Source: Sequoia sempervirens
Lineage: Eukaryota > Streptophyta > Pinopsida > Cupressales > Cupressaceae
DNA length: 64,000 nucleotides
Reading direction: 5' to 3'
NCBI GenBank assembly: GCA_007258455.2
Contig: VDFB02275534.1
Coordinates: 137,644-201,643, forward strand
This document shows, in pieces, positions 12,542 to 24,445 of the stretch. Made by a program: the position numbers and the translations under genes. Numbering within the stretch: position 1 is the first letter of the stretch; each line of letters starts with the position of its first letter. The notes beneath the pieces are model-generated. The model saw only the letters and a program-made list of their open reading frames with translations, ran no database searches and had not been told where the DNA came from.

Positions 12542-13280
12542 AATATAATTAATATATCACAAACAATATTAACATAAACTCACTATTAACAAATAAAAAT
12601 ATATTATTAAAATGTTATTAAATATATTATATTTTAAAAACTAAAACTGTAGTTCAAATAAAATATTAAAAATAAATATAAACTATATTAAAATTGTTAG
12701 AAGTAAAATTCTAATTTTTATATCTAAAATTACAAGTAATACCAAACTTAAAAAGTGAAAAATAAAATGAAACTTATTTAAAAAATAAAATGCCAATTTG
12801 TAATTTATTGATTTATTATTAATATTATTATTAGTACTTGCCATTGGCATAGTACTATTGTAATGACTTTGGCTTTTTTTAGTTAACTAGTTATTAATAA
12901 TTTAGTTTTTAATGAATCAAAAACAATATTTAAACAAAAATTAAATAAAATTAAATTTTGTAAAGTCAATTTGTAAAATATTTAACTTTATAAATTATAA
13001 AAAATATTTTTTGTGCATATGATTGGTTAAAAAAGTTTTGTGTTATTGGTGGATAAAGCAAATTAAACATTTTTTAAAGGAATGATTTTTCATTTTTTGC
13101 TTTATAAAATCATTTCATTAAATCTTTCTAAAATAAATAAATGTGATTTATTTTGACATTTTTTAAGAATGATTTTTTTATGTATGTAATTGTTATTTTT
13201 TTTATTAAAGAAAATCTTACGAAAATCAGTTAACTATTTTATAGAGATTTGGGTTCACACTATTATAAAAAAAAATTGTA
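12542..13280. other. AT-rich spacer between the two LINEs
   Basis: Very AT-rich with no supported gene. Removing the LINEs would join this tract to other AT-rich DNA, so both insertions landed in an AT-rich region. Confidence 0.6.
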
Positions 13281-13745
13281 TTATTATTTCGATTAAACTA
13301 ATATTTTTATCTATATTTGTAATATTTTATGGTATAATTTGATTATATATGTGATCCTTCTTATTTTCATTAATAAGATTTTTTTATATTAATTTATATT
13401 AATATATATATAATTTCTTCAAAAAAATTATAACCTATAATATATAGATATATAAGATAATATTTAACCTAATGTAGGTTTATAGATATATAAGATAATA
13501 TATAACCTAATGTAGGTTTTATATATATATATACTATTTCCATTAAACTAATATCTTTATTTATATTTTTAATATTTTATGGATAATTTGATTATATATG
13601 TGCTCCTTCTTTTCATTAATAATATTTTTTTATATTAATTTATATTAATATATATAGCTTCTTCAAAGAAATTATAACCTATAATATATAGTTATATAAG
13701 ATAATATATAACCTAATGTAGATTATATATATATATATATAAAAC
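13281..13745. repeat. 250-bp tandem duplication, AT-rich
   Basis: Two copies offset by 250 bases. ATTAAACTAATAT at 13292 and 13542 is followed in both by the same order of blocks: TATTTTATGG, GATTATATATGTG, CCTTCTT, ATTAATTTATATTAATATAT, ATTATAACCTATAATATATA and AACCTAATGTAG. Inside each copy are shorter TA-rich repeats. No coding capacity. Confidence 0.8.
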
Positions 13746-13965
13746 TTAATGTGGGCTTATATATATATATAGAATTTATATATACTATTTTTATTTATAT
13801 CTTATATTATAGGTAATAATTTGTAGGTAAATAAGTTAACCTATATTATGTAGGTAATATATTAATTTATATTATATATTTATATACAATATAATATAGA
13901 TTATTTTATTTTGTAGGTTCTCCTTTCATATATTAATAAACTATCTTAATTTACTACTATGTTAA

Positions 13966-13981
13966 TTATAATATTAATATT
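13966..13981. repeat. LINE 2 target-site duplication, left copy
   Basis: TTATAATATTAATATT, matching 19982-19997. It sits next to the T-run that is the poly(A) of the minus-strand element. Confidence 0.85.
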
Positions 13982-14137
13982 TTTTTTATATTAAATATAA
14001 GGTAATCACAGTAATTACAGAGAGTAACAGAGAACGACCAGTTTAGCCAAAAAGACGGGCAAAACAGTCACAACAGATTTACATTTTCGTTACAAAAGTC
14101 AAAAAGAGGCACAACAGACCACCACCAAGCAACAGGG

Positions 14138-17100
14138 CTAGTAGAGGATGTCTTCCACTTTATCCACCCAGGCAGTCCATCCTTTATCTCCTTCCATCCA
14201 GATAATATACTTCATCTCCTGAATCTGCGCAAGCATGAGCGTCGTATCCTTGCCAAAGCCTTTGTTGTTCTTCACCTCTTGGGATAGGATTTTGCAGGTA
14301 TTATCAAAAAGCTGCCGGTTGTTGAGGGTGTCTCTCTAGGCATATCCACCCTTCATCTCATAAATGAAAAAGGTGGCATAACCATCCTTGAGGAAGCGCT
14401 TGAGTTTCTTTCTTTCAATGATCATGGTGGTTCGAACCTGCAAAATTTTTTTAAAATAGATGAGTTTCCTAGAAGACTCAGTAAGATCACAGAGGTTATT
14501 CTGATATCTTTCTTCATTTCTGCATTTCCAGATCTGCCAAAGAATATTAGAGGAGAGGATCTTCTAGAAAAGATTAGAGTCATTTTTTAAACCATCAATG
14601 TGCCCAGTAACAATGTCCATAATAGTAAAAAGCATAGGATAAGTAATGCCGAACATGAGCCATATTTCTTTCACAAAGATACAGTCAAGGAGAATATGTC
14701 TAGCCGTCTCAGGCAGTCTACAGAAATTGCAGTAATCGTACTCGGCATTCCCTTTCCTGATAGGGAGTCTGTCAAGGAGAAGGAGCCAGTTAAAACATTT
14801 GATCTTAGGCTCGGTGGGGCCTTTCCACAGGCGGTCAAAGTGATTCTTCCAAGCCCGGGTGTCCAGCCTGGAATACCAAACAGTATTAACGTGGTCAATG
14901 ATAGCTTCCGAATGCCCAATAACATTGTAAATGTGCTTGGCTTTAATCTTGGAGAACAAGGTGCCATCGAGCCATTTACACCCCAAAAATCTATGAGAGT
15001 CCACATGACAGGAGGAAGGGAGGTCTTTAGTCGCCTTGAAAATTAGATTATAAGTCTTCTTTTGGGACATGGGGAGGTCAAAATTATTTCTAAGAGCCTC
15101 CTAGTTGATTAAAACATCATTCTCAAAGAGATCGGCAAACTGGGAAATGCCTTTGCTCGACCAGTGTCTAGCAGAGCAGCCTTGGGAGAGAGCTAGGGGC
15201 TTGCCAGAGGAAGATAAATTCCACCAAATGGATCTTTCACCATGAAGATGGCAGTCATCATGGAAGGCCCTGTTAGAGACATGTAATTTGACCTGGTCCC
15301 AAGCCTTCCAGATGGACCTAAAAACAGCTGAACCTTGAACAAGAACAGGAAAATTACCAATAACAAGGTCAATAATCGGAAGATTCTTCCAAGACTTCAT
15401 AGACTTAGGGAAGCCTCTTTCAATGTTGCTCCTAATCAGGACCTTCCAAGGATCATTTCCATCAAGGGAGTGAAAGATCCACTTGGCGGCAAGGGCAACC
15501 CCTTGGAGCTTGAGGTCTTTCAAGCCAAGTCCCCCGAGCAGCTTATTGACATGACACCAGTCCCACTTGACAGCATGCATCTTCTTTTTTCCTTTGCCAT
15601 CCGACCAGAGAAAACTTCTAAACGCCTTTTGGATCTTAAGGATTTGATAGTTACTGAACATCCAAGCTGAAGAATAGTAAATGTTATAAGATGAAAGGAT
15701 TTTCTGACAGACCTGGATTCTGCCGGCCAAGGAAAGGGTTCTATTATGCCATTTATTCAGCTTTTTGAAGATCTTATCTTTAACCCACACCCACATGTCA
15801 TTAAGGGAGGGGTCAATGGAGAAGGGGATGCCAAGGTAGCGCACAATCTTGTGCGGGCCACCCCACTGGAAGTCATAGTTTTTAAACCAATCAGGGGGGA
15901 CCACGTCCCACCCAAGGAAAATAGATTTGGAATGCGAAAGCCTCACCCCAGAGATCTTAGAGAATAGGTTAAGCTTGGAGGACAGAGCCTCAAAATTCTT
16001 AGGTCTAGCATCAAAAAAGATAGCAGTATCATCAGCAAACTGACAATTTAAGAGCTCCTCATTATTGGGAAGAGTAATACCTTTGACAACAGGGGAGAGA
16101 GAGTTATCTCTCAGGATGTAAAAGAGGGCTTCAGAAGCAATAACGAAAAGGGCCGGAGCCAAGGGGCAGCCTTGCCTGATCAATCTACCAAGGGGGAAGG
16201 AGGCAGAGAGCGAGCCATTAATATCAATCTGGGCTGAAGCATCTTTTAGCAGAGTCTTAACAGAGTTACAAAACATTCTAGGAAAGCCGAAGGCCTCCAG
16301 CATCATGGTGATGAAATTCCATTCCACCCTGTTGTAGGCTTTTTCAAAGTCAAGAAGGAACATGGCAGAATTTTGTTGGGAGTGCTTGGACCAGTTCATG
16401 GCTTCCCAACTAGTTATCAGGTTTTCAAGGATATACCTGCCTTTGATAAACCCGGTCTGGGTAGAGCAAATAAACTTGGGGAGGATGTTCTCAATTCTGA
16501 GCGCTAGAATCTTGGAAAGAATTTTGTAGGAAACATTGAGGAGGGTAATAGGTCTCTAGTTTTTGATGAGGGCCTTATCCCCAACTTTGGGGATCATCTT
16601 AATAATACCTTTATTAATGGAGCATCCTAAAGATCTCCTCTCAAGGGCCTCCGAATACAGATCAAGAAGATCATGGCAGATCCAACCAATGTTGGCCTTA
16701 TAAAACTCCGCCGGGAGACCATCCGGCCCGGGGGCCTTGTCATTGCTGAGAGAGTTAATAGCTTTTTCAATTTCCTCAATAGAGAGGTCTTTGGACAGCT
16801 GAATGGCTTCATCAGCGGAGATCTTGCTAGGGATAAGAGAGCACACATGTTGTCTGAGGGACGAGGCCTCTTCCGAGTCTTCAGAGGCAAAAAGATTCTG
16901 ATAAAAATTAACAAAGGACTCCTTAATATTATCAATGTTAGTTATCTCCTGGTTATCAACCATAATTCTCTCAATATTCTCATTCATATGCTTATGCTTA
17001 AGGAGATTAAAAAAAAAATTAGAGCCCCTGTCATTAAATTGTAACCAGTGCGCACAGGATCTAATCCTGGCTCCATTAATTTTAAGCTGTTGGTGCTGTC

Positions 17101-18168
17101 TAAGGGCATCCTTAGCTCTGATAAGATTAGAGGCGAGATCACAGTCAGAGGGATTAGCTTGAATGTTAGATCGGCAAGGTGCAGATCAGAGGAAAGGCAT
17201 TTTTCAGCATATCTATAATCTTTCGCTCTTTTTTGCCCGATGGTCTTAAGCAGCTTTTGCCAAGCAAGGATGTTCTTATTCCATCTATCAAGATGGGAAT
17301 AGGAGGGAAGAGTATTCCTGTTAATAAGTTTAATGATGTGAATGGCAGCAAGAGTGTCTTCGTCTTTCAGGAGGCTAGTGTTTAGAGAGAACTTAGCATC
17401 AGAAGTTTTGCACCGGAGAGGAGAGTTGTTAAAAGTAATGTGGGTGGAAATGGGATGGTGGTCGGAGAGGGAGGTGGGGGAGACGAGAACAAGGTGCCCA
17501 TAATTGTCAGGTAAAAAGGAAAATAAATTTTTGTTAGCGTAAAATCTGTCGAGTCTGGAATAAATTCTAGAGTGACTCTGCTGAAGGTTGCACCAGGTAT
17601 GCCAAATTTCGGGGTTAGAATCTTTAGATCCAGCCAAGGGGTCAAAGAGGAGTTTGGTATTTATCATTCTGTTCCAGTGAGTTTTCTCCGAATCTTTCCA
17701 AGCAAAAGGAAGACCACCAAGTTTTTCCTCTTGGGCCTCTATCATGTTGAAATCTCCCCCGATAAACCAGGGTATATTAGGAAGAGCAGCAATCCAGTCC
17801 CAGAGACTCGCACACTCCCTGAAGTCATTTGAGGCATAGATGGAGCATATGCCAAAGACATTATTCTTGTGGTTAATAGTGATCCAGACCGCTCTGTTAC
17901 AAGGGGAAATCCCATTATCAGTAATATAATTCTCCCATCTGGGGCTGATCAGGAGAGCCACCCCACCCCTACCCCTATCATGGTTGGTATAGAACTTGGT
18001 GGCATCCTTCCAAAGGAAATTGAGGTTGGAATCCAGAGAGTATCCAATAGATTTAATCTCTTGAAGCATAAGGACATCCATAGACTTGCAAGTATCAAGA
18101 AATCTTTTAATGGTCCACCTTCTGTCAGGGGACTCCAAGCCCCTAATATTCCAAGAGATACAATTCAT
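14138..18168 (-). pseudogene. LINE 2 ORF2 (endonuclease and reverse transcriptase), nearly intact
   Basis: The ATG at 18168 overlaps the ORF1 stop (ATGA). Endonuclease motifs are complete: ISWNIRGLESPDRRW, MLQEIKS, WFIGGDFNM, YSRLDRFYAN and LSDHHPI. A one-base frameshift near 17165 moves reading to the frame that holds SNDKAPGPDGLPAEFYKA, LLDFEKAYNRVEWNFI, IRQGCPLAPALFVIASEAL and the active site CQFADDTAIF. The zinc region (FDRLWKGPTEPKIKCFNWLL, YCNFCRLPETARHILLDC) reads at 15070-14564. The natural stop is TAG at 14140-14138. Four in-frame TAG codons replace Trp: near 16556, 15101, 14564 and 14337. With these lesions the roughly 1,340-codon product is not made. Confidence 0.88.
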
Positions 18169-19820
18169 GGGGAAACATTTGGTTGGGGGGCACCGTTTTC
18201 GGTAGGATTTTGACACTGTGCCGAGGCACTGTTATGACTGTCTCTAAGCACTTTCTTGGAGGGGTTCTTATTCTTGGAGCCAAGCTTTCTTCCCCTACGT
18301 TTATACAGAGTGCTGGCATCTTTAAATTCTTCTTCATTATTAGACTCCTCAGGCGATAAAACGTTCAAATCCATGTTATTTTTGCCAGTGTGTCTACCAG
18401 TATCAGAGGGGAATACACTAGCGGGGATGATCTCAAGCAGGCAGTCATCACCAAGTTCACGAAAGATTTTGGGGGGGACACTGGGATGAGGAGGAGGGTT
18501 AGAGCAACAAGCAGCTTTTTCCATTATGGCTAAACACGAGGTGAGGGAAGCCTTCAGGGTATCACTTCCAGAGGGTACGCCGGGGAAGACTGAGCCAGGG
18601 GAGGGCTGAGAGTTGAGGGGAGAAGGGTTCTCTGAGGATGCCACTGGTTGCTTCGAAGACTTGCGTCTTCGTTTATTGGATACCTTGGTCACTGAAAGGG
18701 GCCCTAAAGTAAGATCACAGTTTGCCAAGGATAAAGGGGCAACCGGGAGAGACGCGGGGGAGGGGATAGGAGGAGGGGGCGGGGAGAAGGTGGTCAGCAT
18801 GGGAGAGGGTTGAGGGGGAGCGACAACATCGGGGGGTTTATTACAGGAGGGATTCGAGCTAGAACTGTCCAAATTAGGAGGGTCTCGGAGATCTGCAGCC
18901 TTGGGTTGCGAGGATTTCTTTTTGATAATGGGGCAATCTTTTCTCAAATGACCCTCACGGCGACACAGGAAGCATGAATTTAGCCCTCCAAGAATTTCAA
19001 TAGGGCAGGAGAATTTGTCTTGTGAGATGCAAATGTTAAGCTCAGACGGGATGTCAAGCCCCGGGTTCAGCGAAATGAGGATTCTTGCATCCATATGAGG
19101 GACCAATCGGACAGTTTTGTCCATTCGAATGATCTTGCCGAGTGGTTCAAGCACTTGCGGGAGAAAGCGCCATAAGAAGGGCGGAAAATGTTTAACCAGG
19201 ATCCAGCGAGGGGCAGAAAGCGCCAAAAATTCCTCGTGGATGGCCTCGGGCGACCAAGCCAAGGCCCGAAAGGAGGTAGATCCAACCGACCAATATTGTT
19301 TTTTAAGCACTTCAGTTTGCGCTTCGTGTTTGCAGAAAAAAATAATAAATAATCCTTTCTGAATTTGCCGACAGAAAGAAATATGAAAACCAAGTTTCAA
19401 GTTCCAGTAATTATGAAACCAATCATCAAGAAACTTCCTAGGCGGACATTTATCAACTTCCACAGCAGAGAAGAAAATGGCAAAGTTCCTTAACCTATTT
19501 TTCTCCTTACCAATTTCTTCAAGCATTTCAGGATTAGGGGAAATGGAGAAAGAAAGCGGAGCAACATCCGTAATCTTACCGGGGTCGGCGACTTCATTTG
19601 AATTGGTGAGTGAAAACCTTGCGCAATTGTTGACAGGGTTTCCAGCGTTCGTCACCGCCTCGGAGAAGGACTTAGGTTTTGAGCGTAGCGGGTTAGGGAT
19701 GAGGTTATCCAGACTCGGAGTTTCAGGATTCATCGAAACCCTCGGTATCGACGAGGAGTAATTAGGTGGTACGGCCTCTGCCGAACGGCAGAGGGGAGGA
19801 GAGGATGAATTAACTGACAT
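18165..19820 (-). CDS. LINE 2 ORF1, intact, CCHC nucleic-acid-binding protein
   Basis: 551 codons without a break. The N-terminus is Ser/Pro-rich. From about residue 110 comes a DUF4283-type RNA-binding region (RNFAIFFSAVEVDKCPP, then SFRALAWSPEAIHEEF). A CCHC knuckle (CFLCRREGHLRKDC) lies near residue 280. The C-terminal half is Pro/Ser-rich and ends in a basic stretch (KRRGRKLGSKNKNPSKK). This is the usual layout of plant L1 ORF1 proteins, thought to package the element RNA. Its TGA (18167-18165) overlaps the ORF2 ATG. The overlapping plus-strand frames are antisense shadows. Confidence 0.85.
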   Translation of the reverse strand: MSVNSSSPPLCRSAEAVPPNYSSSIPRVSMNPETPSLDNLIPNPLRSKPKSFSEAVTNAGNPVNNCARFSLTNSNEVADPGKITDVAPLSFSISPNPEMLEEIGKEKNRLRNFAIFFSAVEVDKCPPRKFLDDWFHNYWNLKLGFHISFCRQIQKGLFIIFFCKHEAQTEVLKKQYWSVGSTSFRALAWSPEAIHEEFLALSAPRWILVKHFPPFLWRFLPQVLEPLGKIIRMDKTVRLVPHMDARILISLNPGLDIPSELNICISQDKFSCPIEILGGLNSCFLCRREGHLRKDCPIIKKKSSQPKAADLRDPPNLDSSSSNPSCNKPPDVVAPPQPSPMLTTFSPPPPPIPSPASLPVAPLSLANCDLTLGPLSVTKVSNKRRRKSSKQPVASSENPSPLNSQPSPGSVFPGVPSGSDTLKASLTSCLAIMEKAACCSNPPPHPSVPPKIFRELGDDCLLEIIPASVFPSDTGRHTGKNNMDLNVLSPEESNNEEEFKDASTLYKRRGRKLGSKNKNPSKKVLRDSHNSASAQCQNPTENGAPQPNVSP

Positions 19821-19981
19821 TAATGCATATTAAAGATGGCGAGAAACAAGAAAAGGAGTGAGCACACCTGTGTAGCCCCGTCACCGAGGATAGGCAGTAA
19901 CCAGCCGCCAGGGAAACCGAGATCCGAAAATCTTCAGAGCGCGCCAAACTTCTCTACTTTGTTCCTATGAACCTGATTTCC

Positions 19982-19997
19982 TTATAATATTAATATT
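19982..19997. repeat. LINE 2 target-site duplication, right copy
   Basis: TTATAATATTAATATT, identical to 13966-13981. Confidence 0.85.
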
Positions 19998-21120
19998 ACT
20001 ATATTATTACTATTAATATAATTAATATAATAGTAAATCACTATATTAATAATTATAACAATATTTTAAAATATATTAATATATTAATATTATCTATTTA
20101 CTTAGTTTATATAATATAATTTATAAATAATTAGTATTAAATTAGAATATAATATATTTATTATATTAGTAGTATATTTAACTTCAACTATAATATGAAG
20201 ATTTCACTATCAAATTCAAAATCAACTCGAATCAATCTAAAAATTATTTTTAATAATAAATCATTTGATTATTTAATGTTTAGCAAATATGTAAACTCAA
20301 CTTCAACTTTATTAGTCATAGTTATGTCTAGTACAAATAATTCATAAATTACTTTCTTCTTGGGTTCATTATATAAATATTTAAATGTATTCAACTTTAA
20401 TTTTTTTCAAAAAAAATAACACCAAACAATAAACATTTATTCTAATTTATTTTATTTTCAAATACTTAACATCAAACAAGATATTTACATTACATAACCA
20501 AAACATATAAAAAAAAATCAACGCTATTAATCAAACAAAACACAAAATACAAAAGTCAAAACTAAAACTAAAATACAACAATTAAAAAAAAAATTACATT
20601 TAATTTTATTCACATTAACTAAAGTTACATTTAATTTTATTCCAACTCTACAAACCTCTAATTAGAATACTATAAATATGTTAGAGTATGTGTTTGTGGA
20701 TGGATGCACTTACAAATTCTGACTAGATTAAACAATTAATAATTAGTGCTAAATAATGGAATGAACTAAATTTAGACAAATCTAGATTTTTCTTTAAAGA
20801 AATTAAGTATTATATGGTTATGAAATATTTGAATACATATTTAAAACATAGAGCAATGCAAATGAAGAAAGAAGTTGTCATCAAATTGGAAATAAAATGT
20901 TCCCATCCAATTGTCTAATCAATATTTATCTAGCTTTTATGTGATAAGTGAGATTTTGGAAGCTTTTACATGATCTTTTAGAGGATTTTATCATTAAATG
21001 ACAATTGATTTAACATATTTAATGTTGGTTTTACCTATTTGTAAACATAGGTCGCATTTTATAAACTTTTATATCACAATCTAGATTACAAGGGCTCGAC
21101 ACTCAAATTTTACAACTTTG
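19998..21120. other. AT-rich upstream flank of the annexin gene
   Basis: No gene or element recognised. It becomes less AT-rich from about 21080, where the annexin promoter begins. Confidence 0.55.
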
Positions 21121-21180
21121 CTTAGATGGTTGCCACCTTTCCTCGCAGTTGAACTCCTAGATTTGCCTCGCATTGCACCC

Positions 21181-21187
21181 TATAAAT
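21181..21187 (+). promoter_or_regulatory. TATA box of the annexin gene
   Basis: TATAAAT, 69 bases before the ATG. Initiation would fall near 21212 and give a leader of about 40 bases with AG-rich sequence before the ATG. Position and context fit a plant core promoter; transcription was not shown. Confidence 0.6.
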
Positions 21188-21249
21188 CACCACTAAAAAC
21201 TTTACATGTATTAGTAAGCTTAGCTCTCCGAAAGCAGAAGAGAAGAATT

Positions 21250-21325
21250 ATGTCAACAATCACAGTGCCATCTCCCACTCCCTCTCCTACTTAGGACTCT
21301 GAACAGCTCAGGAAGGCTTTTGAAG
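21250..21325 (+). CDS. Annexin exon 1 (with in-frame TAG)
   Basis: The ATG at 21250 opens MSTITVPSPTPSPT, then TAG at 21292-21294, then DSEQLRKAFEG, the standard start of plant annexin repeat I. The donor is GAAG|GTTATT at 21325/21326, phase 1, as in other plant annexins. The stop is one C-to-T step from CAG. No other ATG follows in this exon, so the stop would abolish the protein unless it is read through or wrong. Confidence 0.85.
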
Positions 21326-23361
21326 GTTATTACTATTTCGAATCTGAATGAAAGATAATATCATTTTATCTGATGAAGATGTTTTTATGCATGTTACTAT
21401 ATTAATTTGATGAAGTATCAACTACATCTCAGGTATCGGGTTCTGAATGGTGGCGGTATTTCTAATTCTGATCAATATAGATGCCGAGATTTTGATCTTT
21501 ACTTTTGTTTGTTTCTGTTCATAGATGATGGAAATTTTTTGTTTTGGATTTTGGGTCTTTAACAAATTGATAATGTTCTTGTCAGTACAATGTAGATCAT
21601 GGATTCTTAATGTTGTTGGTGGTGGGTTTGATAGATAAGTGTTAAGAGTCGAATAAAACAGGGTAGATAGATCTGAAAAGTCTGTAATTGCTTCTTCTAG
21701 AATGCCTTCGATCTTTGTAGGTTTGGGTCGTAATGCACGGGCTCTGACATCGTTGTAAATGCCAAGGCCTTTTTAAGCAATTGGATTTTCGACGGTGCGA
21801 CATTTGTAGAAATCATGTTTTGGGATTCACAGTGAGGTATTAATACTCCGAGTGAACCCTCCAATAACCCATTTCTCATGGTTTTTTGTCCTTTCTATGA
21901 CCAATCTCTTGCGAGCAGATTTATCCCCACAATCAAGCCTGCAATCATTGGAGGGACCACCATTGAAAGGATGGTTCCAGCCATTAAATAATTCACTTAT
22001 TTTATTGGAGAAATGAGCCACATCAGAACCGTAATAAGGAGACTACCAAAAAGCCTGTCACAAAGAAGGTCCGTAGGTCAGTGTTCCAGCATGCACATGG
22101 AAGGTCTTAGGTTCGTGTTGCAGCCGACCCACAGAAAATAACATATGTAAGCCAAAAACTTGATATCTAAAACTGCCAAAATTCTATGGATGCTTTCAGC
22201 CATACTTTTCTGTACCATCATCTTTCAGCCATGCTTCTCTGAACCCTAGATGATGGTATTCAAATAGCAAGCAAAAATATGAACACGTCCAATAACTATG
22301 CATATAGTAGTTAAAATCTTCATTGATTTATTTGAGAAAGAAACGGAAAACCAAAATATAAATGAACAGGGAAACTGAAATCTACAACTACCACAAATAT
22401 ATAATTTATCACTGTAAACACTGTTCAGTATCTTACATTCTACATAAGAAAGATCATTATTATTAAACTTTTCATGGACATATTGGGTGTTCTACCACTG
22501 AGCTGCTGTTGGAAATATAATCCCAACTACTTCAGCTGTACTCATATCAACATTGAAGTAGCATTGAAGACAAATTAAGAAGAAAGATTTTGAAGATTGA
22601 TTTCAAAAGATTTTAAAGGACTTCACATTAAATTCTACATAGGTTTCACACACTTTCTGGGTGCTATAAACTATAATATTTTATCTGTTGTTTTTTGTCC
22701 TTCGTAGAAGCTTAGCTTTCTATATATTGGTTGAAGTTTATTTTGTTATTCACTCTCTCAAGAGTCTAGCTCCGCAGAGCTGTAAGGAAATGAATGGCTG
22801 TATGTTTGTCAAAGAGCAGAAGCTCCAGCAAGAGTCCGATAATGCAATGTATGTTTCTATGAGCAGCAGCTCAGTACGTGTTTGCAACTATTTATGTAAG
22901 GAGTATGTAATGGGTTTATGTTTGACAGAAGTATGAGAAACGCAACAGCCATTTATGAATGTAATGGTATCAGCTATGTAATGGTGTTTAAAGGAATGAG
23001 TTGAAATTTGTTTTCTGTTTGTGTTGCTCTGTTTACTCTTCCCCTTTCAAATCCAACCTCATGTTAGTGACCAGTCCATCTTTGGATTGTGTGGCTCATT
23101 TTTCAAAACCCCTCTTGAACCGCACTGCAGGCGCTCAAAATCCAAGCTTGGCCTTGATATCATGTTTGGTTTTCCATTGGCCAATTAGAGTCGAACTCAG
23201 GACCTGCCATTGCTACAGCCCTCTTAGTGAGAGGTTTTGGATATGGTTCATTTTCCAACATTAGACAACAAATTGAAATCTGGAATACCTTTGTGAATGT
23301 GCTTCACCTATTACTGATGACATAGCACTTTAGCCAATTTAATCCATGTTATGGTTATAAA
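21326..23361. other. Annexin intron 1, 5' part
   Basis: No functional gene. A minus-strand stretch at about 22020-21697 holds a hydrophobic segment (MAGTILSMVVPPMIAGLIVG) interrupted by stops, perhaps a decayed gene fragment of unknown family. Around 22060-22140 there is weak tRNA-like sequence that was not accepted as a SINE. Confidence 0.45.
23105..23255 (-). mobile_element. Possible tRNA-derived SINE fragment in annexin intron 1
   Basis: On the minus strand CTCACTAAGAGG resembles a polymerase III A box, and GAGTTCGACTC, about 30 bases later, resembles a B box. Flanks GGCTCATTTTTCAAAA and GGTTCATTTTCCAACA might be a diverged duplication. No clear tail. Low confidence. Confidence 0.3.
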
Positions 23362-24425
23362 CTAAGTTACCGATTCGCCACCTGTAGCCTCTGGATACGA
23401 TTCAATTCGTACCAGATTCGCAATTCGGGTACGGTACGATACAAATTCGAGTAGGATTCAAAATTTGCTCTGTGGATTCGCCTTGGATTTGATTCGCCAC
23501 TGCGGATTCAACCAGGATACGCCATGAAGAATCCGTGACAAATCCAGGTGTCAAAACGCCTAGGCTGCGGAAAAAGTTCGCTTTTTTGCATTTTTTAATT
23601 ATTTTTTTGACCGACAGTTGACTTAACAAAGCATAATCCATCATTGTTCAAGGCAGATTTAAGTTGGATGAGGCCTTTGTTTGTGTACAAGGATGGTTTT
23701 CATTCCAAATATCTTTCCAAAGTCTGACCTAGTTACGTTTGTTTTTTTTCATGTCATTAGCCCCTGAGCAACATTGCCTCCCTTATTTGCTTGAATAGAG
23801 CTGCACCTTGCATGGCCAAGTTAGGTTACTGTATTGTATCGAATTCCCAAACATTAAGATATACTTTCATTGGATTCTTTAACTCCATGGTGTAGGTGGA
23901 TCTGTATGCATCTTCCATGTCAATTTCATGACCAAAGCCTGATTGAATAAATGGAGATTTTTTGAACTTTAACCCTCATGCTTTTTGTGGCCATGTGATT
24001 TTGGACCACAGTAAAAAGCAAAATCTAGTGTAGCATCTAATGATGCTGATTTGTTTGATGACCCATATGATTCAGATTGATCAATGATCAATAATGGCTG
24101 ATTGTAAACACTTGACATTTTATGTTTGAACTTTAATTTATAATTTTATATCATGACATTCAAGTAATCAATAATATTTTAATATTTGACTTAGTGACTA
24201 TGAAAGTGGTGATGTATTTTTGCTATGTTATTAGACTATTAATATGGTGGTGTATTCTGAACTTAATTACTGCTGCAAATATGTATATATTTCTGATTTT
24301 TATATGTTTTTTGTAAAGCCATACCCAAGCTATACCCAACCCCAAATTTTTTTTGACCGAATCCCGTACTGGATTCGTGTACCTGTATCCGAATCCAAAA
24401 ACGAATCGGTAACTTAGGTTATAAA
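23354..24425. mobile_element. Non-autonomous hAT-like DNA transposon (1,056 bp) with 8-bp duplication
   Basis: The element 23362-24417 begins CTAAGTTACCGATTCG and ends with its exact reverse complement CGAATCGGTAACTTAG. Both sides carry GTTATAAA (23354-23361 and 24418-24425), an 8-bp duplication as made by hAT transposases. The left subterminal part is dense in GATTCG/GGATTC motifs and the right end repeats them inverted (23390-23520, 24355-24405), as in hAT subterminal regions. No transposase frame, so it would need a partner in trans. Confidence 0.85.
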
Positions 24426-24445
24426 CTATCGATTGCACATATAGA

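Larger units (their letters stand above)
13982..19981 (-). mobile_element. Full-length L1-type LINE, minus strand, relatively young
   Basis: 6.0 kb non-LTR element flanked by a perfect 16-bp duplication, with a short A-tail (a T-run at 13982-13988 on the plus strand). It carries an intact ORF1 and an ORF2 with endonuclease, reverse transcriptase and C-terminal zinc region but no RNase H. ORF2 has one frameshift and about four TAG codons, so the copy is dead but much younger than the plus-strand LINE at 5210. The 5' end (19981) is probably complete, because a leader of about 160 bases precedes ORF1. Confidence 0.94.

Noticed and set aside
14600..17832. Plus-strand open frames across LINE 2 (for example 14600-15046 and 16673-17044)
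   Set aside because: They are antisense to ORF2, whose minus-strand translation carries clear endonuclease and RT motifs.
21292..21294. Programmed readthrough or recoding of the annexin TAG
   Set aside because: No known annexin uses it, and a second lesion in exon 3 makes simple loss of function more likely.
22060..22140. SINE with GGTTCGTGTTGC as B box
   Set aside because: The B box does not fit well, and no duplication or tail could be found.
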